From Omnitrophica WOR_2 bacterium RIFCSPLOWO2_01_FULL_41_12 (lineage in GTDB: Bacteria; Omnitrophota; Gorgyraeia; Gygaellales; Profunditerraquicolaceae), in the NCBI GenBank assembly GCA_001805765.1, contig MHGW01000008.1, positions 1 through 11,241 of the forward strand: a DNA stretch of 11,241 bases, read 5' to 3'. The notes below the pieces were generated by a model. That model searched no databases, was not told where the DNA came from, and saw only the letters and a list, made by a program, of their open reading frames with translations. Below, piece after piece: positions 1-5,329 of this stretch. Numbering within the stretch: the stretch's first letter is position 1; each line of letters starts with the position of its first letter. A program made the translations under genes and the position numbers.

Positions 1-1
1 A

Positions 2-145
2 GGCATAAAATCAATCTTGATGTCCGGAAGCGGTCCGGCTGTTTTTGGTCTGGTTGCTTCAAGAAGGGAGGCTGAAATTTTATCTAAACAACTTAAAGAA
101 AAGTATGAGCCTTGGCAGGTTTTTGTTACAACAGGAGGAAGATAG
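2..145 (+). CDS. ispE: IspE, 4-diphosphocytidyl-2-C-methyl-D-erythritol kinase, C-terminal end (partial)
   Basis: The last 47 codons of a gene that begins before the window. IspE phosphorylates 4-diphosphocytidyl-2-C-methyl-D-erythritol with ATP in the cytosolic non-mevalonate (MEP) isoprenoid pathway. The visible piece contains MSGSGPAVFG, the glycine-rich third motif of GHMP-family kinases in the form typical of IspE, followed by a helix rich in Arg, Glu and Lys and a final strand (WQVFVTTGGR). GHMP kinases share this motif, but the next genes (spoVG, glmU, prs) are the usual neighbours of ispE, which supports the specific call. The stop codon at 143-145 directly abuts the ATG of spoVG, and the terminal codons carry the AGGAGG ribosome binding site (133-138) of that gene. 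The catalytic N-terminal part cannot be judged. Confidence 0.88.
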   Translation, partial: GIKSILMSGSGPAVFGLVASRREAEILSKQLKEKYEPWQVFVTTGGR

Positions 146-547
146 ATGGAGATTACTGAGGTTAGGGTGTTCTTGAAGGATTCACCGGATAAAAAACTAA
201 GGGCATATGTTACCGTAACCTTTGACAATGCCTTTGTGGTAAGGAATATCAAGGTTATAGAAGGGACCAGCGGTTTATTTATCGCTATGCCATCCCGCAA
301 GATAAAACAGCCCTGTCCAAAATGCAATTTTAAGAATGAATTGCGCTCTAAATATTGCAATCAGTGCGCCAATCCGCTACCTTTTGTTTCCCGTCCGGTA
401 GGAGAGGCCTCAACCGGCAACGCACAGCTGGAACATAAGGATATTGCCCATCCTATCACACAGTCATTTAGAGAATACCTACAGAAGAGAATTTTAGAGG
501 CATACGAGCAGGAGAAGACAAAAGGCACAAGTAATGCCGGACAATAG
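146..547 (+). CDS. spoVG: SpoVG-family nucleic-acid-binding regulator with an inserted zinc ribbon
   Basis: SpoVG proteins are small cytosolic DNA/RNA-binding regulators, named for a sporulation phenotype in Bacillus but widespread in bacteria that do not sporulate. Residues 1-50 match the family core, with the diagnostic GLFIAMPSRK segment at 43-52, and residues 99-120 (DIAHPIT, then an amphipathic helix) match its C-terminal half. Family members are usually about 85-100 residues; this one has 133. The extra length lies mainly between those two blocks: residues 53-98 contain C57-x2-C60-x10-C71-x2-C74, a zinc-ribbon pattern, followed by a Pro/Ser-rich linker. The ATG directly follows the ispE stop and is served by AGGAGG at 133-138, so the start is secure. 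The family call is firm. The role of the ribbon, perhaps RNA or DNA contact or dimer stability, is inference. Confidence 0.92.
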   Translation: MEITEVRVFLKDSPDKKLRAYVTVTFDNAFVVRNIKVIEGTSGLFIAMPSRKIKQPCPKCNFKNELRSKYCNQCANPLPFVSRPVGEASTGNAQLEHKDIAHPITQSFREYLQKRILEAYEQEKTKGTSNAGQ

Positions 548-551
548 CGTT

Positions 552-622
552 TGGGACGTCGTCCAATGGTAGGACACGAGAATTTGGGTCTCGCTATTGT
601 GGTTCGAGTCCACACGTCCCAG
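552..622 (+). tRNA. tRNA-Gln (anticodon UUG)
   Basis: A complete cloverleaf folds by eye. The acceptor stem TGGGACG (552-558) pairs perfectly with CGTCCCA (615-621). The D stem GTCC/GGAC encloses AATGGTA with the conserved GG at 568-569. The anticodon stem CGAGA/TCTCG (577-581, 589-593) encloses ATTTGGG, with U33 and anticodon TTG at 584-586. The variable loop is four bases. The T stem TGTGG/CCACA encloses TTCGAGT (603-609). The U1-A72 first pair is typical of bacterial glutamine tRNAs. The discriminator is G622 and the next bases are CTA, so the 3' CCA is not encoded and must be added. The gene sits 4 bases after spoVG and 16 bases before glmU, inside the operon. A tRNA-Gln between ispE and prs is a recurrent arrangement in proteobacteria such as Pseudomonas. 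Confidence 0.96.
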
Positions 623-638
623 CTAAGGCAGAGAAATT

Positions 639-1895
639 ATGAATAAAAATATTGCTTGTATAATTTTGGCTGCGGGAAAGGGCGAGCGGATGAAATCCGC
701 AATCCCCAAAATCCTGCATCCTATTTGCGGCCGGCCTTTGCTTGGCTATGTTTTAGACCTGGTTAAAGATTTAAAATTTAATCAAGTTATCGCGGTCTTG
801 GGCCATCAGCACGCAGAGGTCAGGAAACATCTTGCGCCAGGCATAAAAGTACTGGTGCAGAAAAGGCTTCTGGGTACAGCCGACGCAGTAAGAGTGGCTT
901 TATCCGGCCTGAAAAATTTTAAAGGCACAGTATTAGTCCTTTATGCCGATATTCCATTATTGAAGAAAGAAACTATTCAGAAATTGCTCAAATGCCACTT
1001 AGAGAATAAATCAGAGGCAACATTATTGACGGCGACATTAAGGGAGCCTGAGGGTTACGGTAGAATTTTAAGGGATAGATACGCAAGTATCTGCGGCATT
1101 GTGGAAGATAGGGATGCCGATGATTTCCAAAAAAATATTAAAGAGATCAATACCGGCATAATGTGTTTTCATAAGGATAGATTAGTCAGCGGGCTGAAAT
1201 CTATAAACCTGAATAAACGCAAAAAAGAATATTATCTCACCGATATTATTGAAATATTTTATAAAAAAGGTTATTTGCTAGATGCGCTAAAAGCGCCTGA
1301 CATAAATGAGGTATTAGGCATCAATTCGCGCCAGGACTTGGCAAAAGCCAATAAGATTATGCAGCAAAGAATCAATCAGGATTTAATGCGGGAGGGCGTG
1401 ACTATAGTGGATCCGGATTCTACTTTTGTCGGTTTTGGGGTAAAGGTCGCAAGAGACACTACGATTTATCCCTTTACAGTTATTGAAAGGGATGTTAAAA
1501 TTGGAAAGCGTTGTTTAGTTGGCCCATTCGCGCATTTAAGAGAAGGTACTATTCTGGATGATGAAGTATGGGTGGGCAACTTCCTGGAAATTTGCCGTGC
1601 CAAGATTTCCCAGAAAACCATAGCCAAACATTTTGGTTACCTCGGTGATACTATTATCGGTAAGAATGTCAATATTGGCGCAGGCACAGTCACCGCTAAT
1701 TTTGACGGCAGAAAAAAGAACACCACGGTGATAAAAGACCGGGCCTTTATTGGCTGCGATACGGTATTAGTTGCGCCGGTAAAAATAGGCAGAGGCGCAG
1801 TAACCGGGGCCGGGGCAGTGGTAGTAAAAAAGAAAAATATTGCTGATGGCGTAACGGTAGTGGGTATCCCAGCCAGACCCTTAAAAGGGAAGTAG
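639..1895 (+). CDS. glmU: GlmU, bifunctional GlcN-1-P acetyltransferase / GlcNAc-1-P uridylyltransferase, short form
   Basis: GlmU acetylates glucosamine-1-phosphate and couples the product to UTP, giving UDP-GlcNAc for peptidoglycan and lipid A. The N-terminal uridylyltransferase domain (about 1-230) has the nucleotide loop LAAGKGERMKS with PKILH (10-27), QKRLLGT (74-80), the metal aspartate in YADIPLL (D104), EINTG (169-173) and N229. A left-handed beta-helix acetyltransferase domain follows, with R301, catalytic H331, Y334, the NIGAG repeat (345-349) and K360. The protein has 418 residues against about 456 in E. coli. By hand alignment the beta-helix is short by about two coils between N229 and R301, and C319 and C373 stand where E. 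coli has K351 and S405. The start follows a weak AAGG (625-628) just after the tRNA. Both domains are present, so the bifunctional call is likely, but acetyltransferase activity is less certain. Confidence 0.92.
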   Translation: MNKNIACIILAAGKGERMKSAIPKILHPICGRPLLGYVLDLVKDLKFNQVIAVLGHQHAEVRKHLAPGIKVLVQKRLLGTADAVRVALSGLKNFKGTVLVLYADIPLLKKETIQKLLKCHLENKSEATLLTATLREPEGYGRILRDRYASICGIVEDRDADDFQKNIKEINTGIMCFHKDRLVSGLKSINLNKRKKEYYLTDIIEIFYKKGYLLDALKAPDINEVLGINSRQDLAKANKIMQQRINQDLMREGVTIVDPDSTFVGFGVKVARDTTIYPFTVIERDVKIGKRCLVGPFAHLREGTILDDEVWVGNFLEICRAKISQKTIAKHFGYLGDTIIGKNVNIGAGTVTANFDGRKKNTTVIKDRAFIGCDTVLVAPVKIGRGAVTGAGAVVVKKKNIADGVTVVGIPARPLKGK

Positions 1896-1904
1896 CAATA
1901 CGAA

Positions 1905-2025
1905 AATGACTAATGCCTAAATCCGAATGCCGAATGAATTTCAAATGTCTAATCTTTAAATGACAAAAATTAGTCATTAAATAATTAGTCATTCATTAGA
2001 CATTCGTCATTAGGAATTCGACATT
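1905..2025 (+). repeat. Inverted pair of heptanucleotide-repeat arms filling the glmU-prs spacer
   Basis: The left arm reads as consecutive 7-base units from 1905: AATGACT, AATGCCT, AAATCCG, AATGCCG, AATGAAT, with two degenerate units to 1953. The right arm, read on the minus strand from 2025, is AATGTCG, AATTCCT, AATGACG, AATGTCT, AATGAAT, GACTAAT down to 1984. The arms are therefore the same heptad family (near AATGNCK) in opposite orientation and can fold on each other. The clearest stem is AATGTCTAAT (1944-1953) with ATTAGACATT (1995-2004), 10 base pairs. An inner stem-loop joins 1955-1964 and 1973-1981, with a one-base bulge. No run of T follows, so it does not look like an intrinsic terminator. 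It begins 9 bases after the glmU stop and ends 33 bases before prs. Function is unknown. Confidence 0.72.
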
Positions 2026-2058
2026 AACGTTCTATAACACATATACGAGAGGTAAGAA

Positions 2059-2997
2059 ATGGATAAATTAATGGTGTTTAGCGGGAATGCGCATCCGGAA
2101 TTAGCCAAAAATATTTGCCAGTACCTGAAGATCAAGCTCTCAGACGCCTTGACAGCCAGGTTCAGCGAAGGAGAGATCAGGGTTAAGATTAATGAAAATG
2201 TCCGGGGAAAAGATGTATTTGTCGTGCAGCCTACCTGTCCTCCGACTAATGATAATCTGATGGAGCTTCTGATTATGATTGACGCCTTAAGGCGCTCTTC
2301 CAGCCAGCGCATCACGGCAGTGATACCTTTTTTTGGCTATGCCCGGCAGGATAGAAAAGACCAGCCGCGCGTGCCCATCACCGCCAAATTAGTGGCTAAT
2401 CTTTTAACCACTGCCGGAGCACACAGAATCCTGACTATGGATTTGCACGCCGGCCAAATTCAGGGATTCTTTGATATTCCCGTGGACCATCTTTTTGCCG
2501 TAGGTGTTTTTATAGATTATTTTTCCAAATTAAAACTTAAAGACTTAGTGGTGGTTTCACCGGATGTGGGCGGGATAAAGATGGCCAGGGCTTATGCCAA
2601 GCGGTTATCTGCCGGTTTAGCCATTATTGATAAGCGGCGCATCTCGCCAGAACAGGCAGAGGTGATGCATATTTTAGGCGAGGTAGAAGGCAGGGATGTC
2701 TTAATCGTGGACGATTTGATCGCCACAGGCAGTTCTTTAATTGAAGCAGTATCCGCCTTAAAAAAAGCCAAGGCCGCAAGCATTCGGGCAGCGATATCGC
2801 ACGGAGTCTTGTCCGGTCCGGCCATTGAAAATGTAAATAAATGCCAGGATTTAAAAGAACTCATCATTACTGACAGTATTCCCTTTAGCGACCATAAGAA
2901 GCATCCCCGGATTAAGGTGCTTTCTATAGCCGATCTTTTAGGAGAGGCAATAAAAAGAATTCACAATGAAGAATCAGTGAGTTCATTGTTTGATTAA
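2059..2997 (+). CDS. prs: Ribose-phosphate pyrophosphokinase (PRPP synthetase)
   Basis: The enzyme transfers pyrophosphate from ATP to ribose-5-phosphate, making PRPP for purine, pyrimidine, histidine, tryptophan and NAD synthesis in the cytosol. The 312-residue length is normal for the family. Visible motifs are the N-terminal SGNAHPELA with FSEGE (36-40), the ATP-binding YARQDRK (94-100), the signature MDLHAGQIQGFF (127-138), the flexible-loop DKRR (191-194) and the phosphoribosyl loop VDDLIATGSSL (217-227). The C-terminal ESVSSLFD is characteristic. In the loop, A222 stands where bacterial class I enzymes have Asp (DDxxDTxGT), and the following Gly and Thr are both Ser. The ATG has AGAGG at 2048-2052. 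Prs commonly sits between glmU or tRNA-Gln and rplY/ctc, as here. The family call is firm; the effect of the altered loop is unknown. Confidence 0.95.
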   Translation: MDKLMVFSGNAHPELAKNICQYLKIKLSDALTARFSEGEIRVKINENVRGKDVFVVQPTCPPTNDNLMELLIMIDALRRSSSQRITAVIPFFGYARQDRKDQPRVPITAKLVANLLTTAGAHRILTMDLHAGQIQGFFDIPVDHLFAVGVFIDYFSKLKLKDLVVVSPDVGGIKMARAYAKRLSAGLAIIDKRRISPEQAEVMHILGEVEGRDVLIVDDLIATGSSLIEAVSALKKAKAASIRAAISHGVLSGPAIENVNKCQDLKELIITDSIPFSDHKKHPRIKVLSIADLLGEAIKRIHNEESVSSLFD

Positions 2998-3020
2998 TTT
3001 AAAAGGAGTGGAGAGCGCGA

Positions 3021-3716
3021 ATGGAAGAGATAATTTTAGAGGTAGAGCCAAGAGAAGAGTTAGGCAAGAGTAAGGTCAAAGATTTAAGAACAGGCGGATT
3101 TGTCCCGGCGGTAGTTTATGCCGAGGGCAAGCCCGGTTTACCGATCAAGATTTCCCATACGCAGTTAATGAGATTAGCGCATCAGCATCGCTTAGAGAGT
3201 ATGGTTATTAATTTAAAAGTCAAGGATGACAAGAAGCAAAAACCCAAGGCCTGTTTGATTAAAGAAATTCAATACGACCCGGTGAAAGGCAATATCATCC
3301 ACGTGGATTTTAATGAAATTTCTTTAACCCGGGCGATTAAGGTAAATGTCCCTGTAGTGGCTAAGGGAGAGCCGATAGGAGCAAAGCTTGAAGGGGGTTC
3401 TCTGGAGCATATACTCTGGGAAATTGAAGTGGAGTGCTTGCCTACGGATATCCCCAAGGAAATCGCAATAGACGTCAGCCAGCTCAAAATCGGCGACGCC
3501 ATCCATATAAAAGATATCACCTTTGCGGATAATATCAAGGTTTTAAATGACCCGGGCGCAATAGTTTTATCCGTGGCTGCTCCGATTAAGGAAGAAGTTG
3601 CTGCTGCGCCTGTAGAGGGAGAAGAACAACTAGAGCCGGAGGTAATCAAAGAAAAGAAAGAAGTCCCGGCTGAGGAAGGTAAAGAAGAAGAAGAGAAAGA
3701 GAAGAAAGAAAAATAG
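3021..3716 (+). CDS. rplY: Ribosomal protein bL25, long CTC/TL5 form with charged tail
   Basis: bL25 binds 5S rRNA in the large ribosomal subunit; the long two-domain form is called CTC (general stress protein) in Bacillus and TL5 in Thermus. Residues 1-100 form the 5S-binding beta-barrel domain, with GKSKVKDLRTGGFVPAVVYA (15-34) and the IQYDPVKGNIIHVDF segment (83-97). Residues 105-187 form the second domain, with PVVAKGEPIGAK and PTDIPKEIAIDVSQLKIGD. The tail from about 188 to 231 is almost all Glu, Lys, Ala and Pro, and is probably disordered; the matching DNA is strongly purine-rich (about 3625-3715). An AAAGGAG lies at 3002-3008, rather far from the ATG, with a further GGAGAG at 3010-3015. 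The gene lies between prs and pth in the usual order. Confidence 0.94.
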   Translation: MEEIILEVEPREELGKSKVKDLRTGGFVPAVVYAEGKPGLPIKISHTQLMRLAHQHRLESMVINLKVKDDKKQKPKACLIKEIQYDPVKGNIIHVDFNEISLTRAIKVNVPVVAKGEPIGAKLEGGSLEHILWEIEVECLPTDIPKEIAIDVSQLKIGDAIHIKDITFADNIKVLNDPGAIVLSVAAPIKEEVAAAPVEGEEQLEPEVIKEKKEVPAEEGKEEEEKEKKEK

Positions 3717-3721
3717 ATATT

Positions 3722-3742
3722 GTGTAAGGTGTAATGCGTAAT
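3722..3742 (+). repeat. Three-unit heptanucleotide repeat running into the pth start codon
   Basis: Three consecutive 7-base units, GTGTAAG, GTGTAAT and GCGTAAT, occupy most of the 24-base rplY-pth spacer, and the final AT together with G3743 makes the ATG of pth. The only Shine-Dalgarno-like sequence for pth (AAGG, 3726-3729) lies within the first two units. The array is too short to exclude chance, but the 7-base period matches that of the larger repeat in the glmU-prs spacer. Confidence 0.4.
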
Positions 3743-4316
3743 GAAGTTAATTGTAGGTTTAGGCAATCCCGGTAGGATTTATATAGACTCAAGGCACAAT
3801 ATTGGTTTTTCGGTAGTCAGGGCATTAAATAAAGCCTGTAAAATCCCGCTTAAAAAAGAGCAGGGTATTTTTTCTTTATCCGGCAGGGCAAAGCTTAATG
3901 GTTGCCCGGTGTTATTAGCCATACCGCTTACCTTTATGAATTTATCAGGCAAAGCAGTGGCTGCTCTTTTAAAGAAATACAAGATAGGCTTAAGTGATTT
4001 GTTGGTGGTTTGCGACGATTTAGATTTAGAATTTGGCCGGCTCAAAATAAGGCCCGCGGGTTCTTCCGGCGGGCATCATGGCCTACAGTCTATAATAGAT
4101 GTGTTAGAAAGCGATAAGTTCTGTCGTTTACGCTTAGGCATAGGAAGGCCCAGGCCCAGCGTAGACCCGGCGCAATTTGTATTATCGCCTTTTACCAAAA
4201 AGGAAAAAATAAAGTTAAAGGAGGCAACAGAAAATGCGCTTGACTGTTGCCGGATTTGGGCGATGCAAGGCATCAGCGAAAGTATGAATATTTTTAATAA
4301 AAGGAGCGAGAGATAA
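3741..4316 (+). CDS. pth: Peptidyl-tRNA hydrolase
   Basis: Pth cleaves the ester bond of peptidyl-tRNAs that fall off the ribosome, recycling tRNA in the cytosol. At 191 residues it has the normal length for bacterial Pth. Motifs are VGLGNPG (5-11, N9), SRHNIGF (17-23) with catalytic H19, TFMNLSGKAV (64-73, N67), the DDLDL segment (92-96) that holds the acidic active-site residue, and the SSGGHHGLQSI block (108-118). The second His of GGHHG occupies the place of E. coli N114; this position varies among homologues. An ATG at 3734 is out of frame, so 3741 is the first usable ATG. The only candidate binding site is AAGG at 3726-3729. The stop overlaps the rpsF start as TAATG. Confidence 0.95.
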   Translation: MKLIVGLGNPGRIYIDSRHNIGFSVVRALNKACKIPLKKEQGIFSLSGRAKLNGCPVLLAIPLTFMNLSGKAVAALLKKYKIGLSDLLVVCDDLDLEFGRLKIRPAGSSGGHHGLQSIIDVLESDKFCRLRLGIGRPRPSVDPAQFVLSPFTKKEKIKLKEATENALDCCRIWAMQGISESMNIFNKRSER

Positions 4317-4606
4317 TGGATAATTATGAAGCGATGTTTATTCTTAAACCGGATCTATCCGAAGAGGATAGGAAAACGTTGTTCAATCAACTCGGTGAAG
4401 TAGTGGCAAAATTTAACGGCAAGGTATCCCAAGCAAGTATCTGGTCTGAGAAGAAAAAATTGTTTTTTCCCCTGAAGAGATACCTGGAAGGGCTTTATTA
4501 TCTGATAAATTTTAACGCCGCACCCCAGGCATTGGCAGAGATAAGGCATGCCTATGGGTTGAATGAGAATATATTGAGGGTATTGATTACAAAATTAGAA
4601 TCATAG
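4316..4606 (+). CDS. rpsF: Ribosomal protein bS6
   Basis: bS6 is a small-subunit ribosomal protein that pairs with S18 on the platform of the 30S subunit. The 96 residues show the ferredoxin-like family pattern: NYEAMFILKPDLSEE at the N-terminus, a central strand-loop region ending in KKLFFPLKRYLEG (46-60), GLYYLINFNA (60-69) and the closing ENILRVLITKLE. The length is ordinary, without the long acidic tail of E. coli S6. AAGGAG at 4301-4306 gives good spacing to the ATG, which overlaps the pth stop by one base. It opens the classical rpsF-ssb-rpsR-rplI-dnaB block, so its S18 partner is encoded two genes downstream. Confidence 0.96.
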   Translation: MDNYEAMFILKPDLSEEDRKTLFNQLGEVVAKFNGKVSQASIWSEKKKLFFPLKRYLEGLYYLINFNAAPQALAEIRHAYGLNENILRVLITKLES

Positions 4607-4621
4607 CGGAGGGAGAAAATA

Positions 4622-5065
4622 ATGGCGAATTTTAATAAGGTGCTCTTGATTGGTAATTTGACCAAAGACCCGGAACTGCGCTATACGCCGCAAGGCACAG
4701 CAGTGGTTAATCTGCGCCTGGCGGTAAATAGAAGATTCCGTAATAAAGCCCAGGAACTTAAGGAAGAAACCTGTTTTATTACCGCGGTAGTTTGGGATAA
4801 ACAGGCAGAGACCTGCAATCAATATTTACATAAAGGAAGCCCGATTTTTGTGGAAGGCAGGCTCCAGTCTCGTTCCTGGGAGGATAACTCCGGACAGAAA
4901 CGCAGCGTCATTGATGTCCGGGCAGAACGCATTCAATTCTTAAGTACCCAGGCGCCAAAGGCGCAACCAGCGGCAGCGGATACTCTTGAAGAGCCGGTGG
5001 CCAGTGAGCCATCCACTCAAGATGCCTGGTTAGAGGAAAGCGAGGAACAATCCAATGCCAGTTAG
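4622..5065 (+). CDS. ssb: Single-stranded DNA-binding protein lacking the usual C-terminal tip
   Basis: SSB coats single-stranded DNA during replication, repair and recombination. Residues 1-110 form the OB fold: NKVLLIGNLTKDPELRYTP (5-23), VVNLRLAVNRRF (28-39), a beta segment with W58, the HKGSPIFVEGRLQSRSW stretch (70-86) and VIDVRAERIQFL. A short linker rich in Ala, Pro, Gln and Glu follows. Most bacterial SSBs end in an acidic tip with Asp-Asp-x-Pro-Phe that recruits partner proteins. Here the end is acidic (DAWLEESEEQ) but finishes NAS, with no Pro-Phe, and neither alternative frame encodes such a tip. The last 11 bases overlap rpsR. A GGAGGGAG (4608-4615) ahead of the ATG fixes the start. 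The family call is secure; partner recruitment may differ. Confidence 0.93.
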   Translation: MANFNKVLLIGNLTKDPELRYTPQGTAVVNLRLAVNRRFRNKAQELKEETCFITAVVWDKQAETCNQYLHKGSPIFVEGRLQSRSWEDNSGQKRSVIDVRAERIQFLSTQAPKAQPAAADTLEEPVASEPSTQDAWLEESEEQSNAS

Positions 5066-5327
5066 GACATTTAAGAGGAAGCTCGGCCCGAAAAAGCGGG
5101 ATCGGGATAAAGGTTTACCAATCAGGAAAAAGGTCTGTCGATTTTGCATGGACAAGGTAAATACTATAGATTATAAAGATGTCCGCAGATTAGAGGCTTT
5201 TATCGGAGGACGGGGAAAGATTGTCTCAACCCGAGTCTCGGGGAATTGCGCTAAACACCAAAGGCAGGTGGCCCGGGCAATAAAAAGGGCAAGATTTGTT
5301 TCGCTCGTACCTTATATACGTTTATAA
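5055..5327 (+). CDS. rpsR: Ribosomal protein bS18, zinc-binding type
   Basis: bS18 belongs to the platform of the 30S subunit, next to bS6. The protein has a basic N-terminus, KKVCRFCMDKV (25-35), IDYKDVRRLEAFI (38-50), the GGRGKIVSTRVSG segment (51-63) and the C-terminal AIKRARFVSLVPYI (75-88). Cysteines 28 and 31, with C65 and H68 (CAKH), make a C-x2-C...C-x2-H set, matching the metal-binding version of S18 described in comparative studies of ribosomal proteins. Its 90 residues exceed the usual 70-80 because of a longer basic N-terminus. The ATG lies inside the ssb coding end, with GAGGA at 5042-5046 as a well-placed binding site, so translation is probably coupled to ssb. Confidence 0.95.
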   Translation: MPVRTFKRKLGPKKRDRDKGLPIRKKVCRFCMDKVNTIDYKDVRRLEAFIGGRGKIVSTRVSGNCAKHQRQVARAIKRARFVSLVPYIRL

Positions 5328-5329
5328 GT

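Noticed and set aside
1905..2025. A CRISPR-like or intrinsic terminator reading of the glmU-prs spacer.
   Set aside because: There are no long identical repeats with unique spacers, and the stems are AT-rich without a terminal U-tract.
2010..2038. A promoter for prs: TATAAC (2033-2038) with TTAGGA (2010-2015), 17-base spacing.
   Set aside because: The -35 part matches only three of six consensus bases and the region is AT-rich repeat, so support is too weak for a feature.
3269..3766. A 165-codon minus-strand open frame across rplY and the start of pth.
   Set aside because: Its Ser/Phe-rich run is the antisense of the Glu/Lys-rich L25 tail; rplY and pth explain the region.
4071..4088. Pth inactivation because GGHHG replaces the E. 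coli GGHNG.
   Set aside because: The catalytic His19, Asn9, Asn67 and acidic residues are intact, and this position varies among homologues, so I treat it as normal variation.
5010..5070. A frameshift hiding a canonical SSB tip.
   Set aside because: The other two forward frames near the ssb end do not encode Asp-Asp-x-Pro-Phe; one stops early and one reads into unrelated residues.
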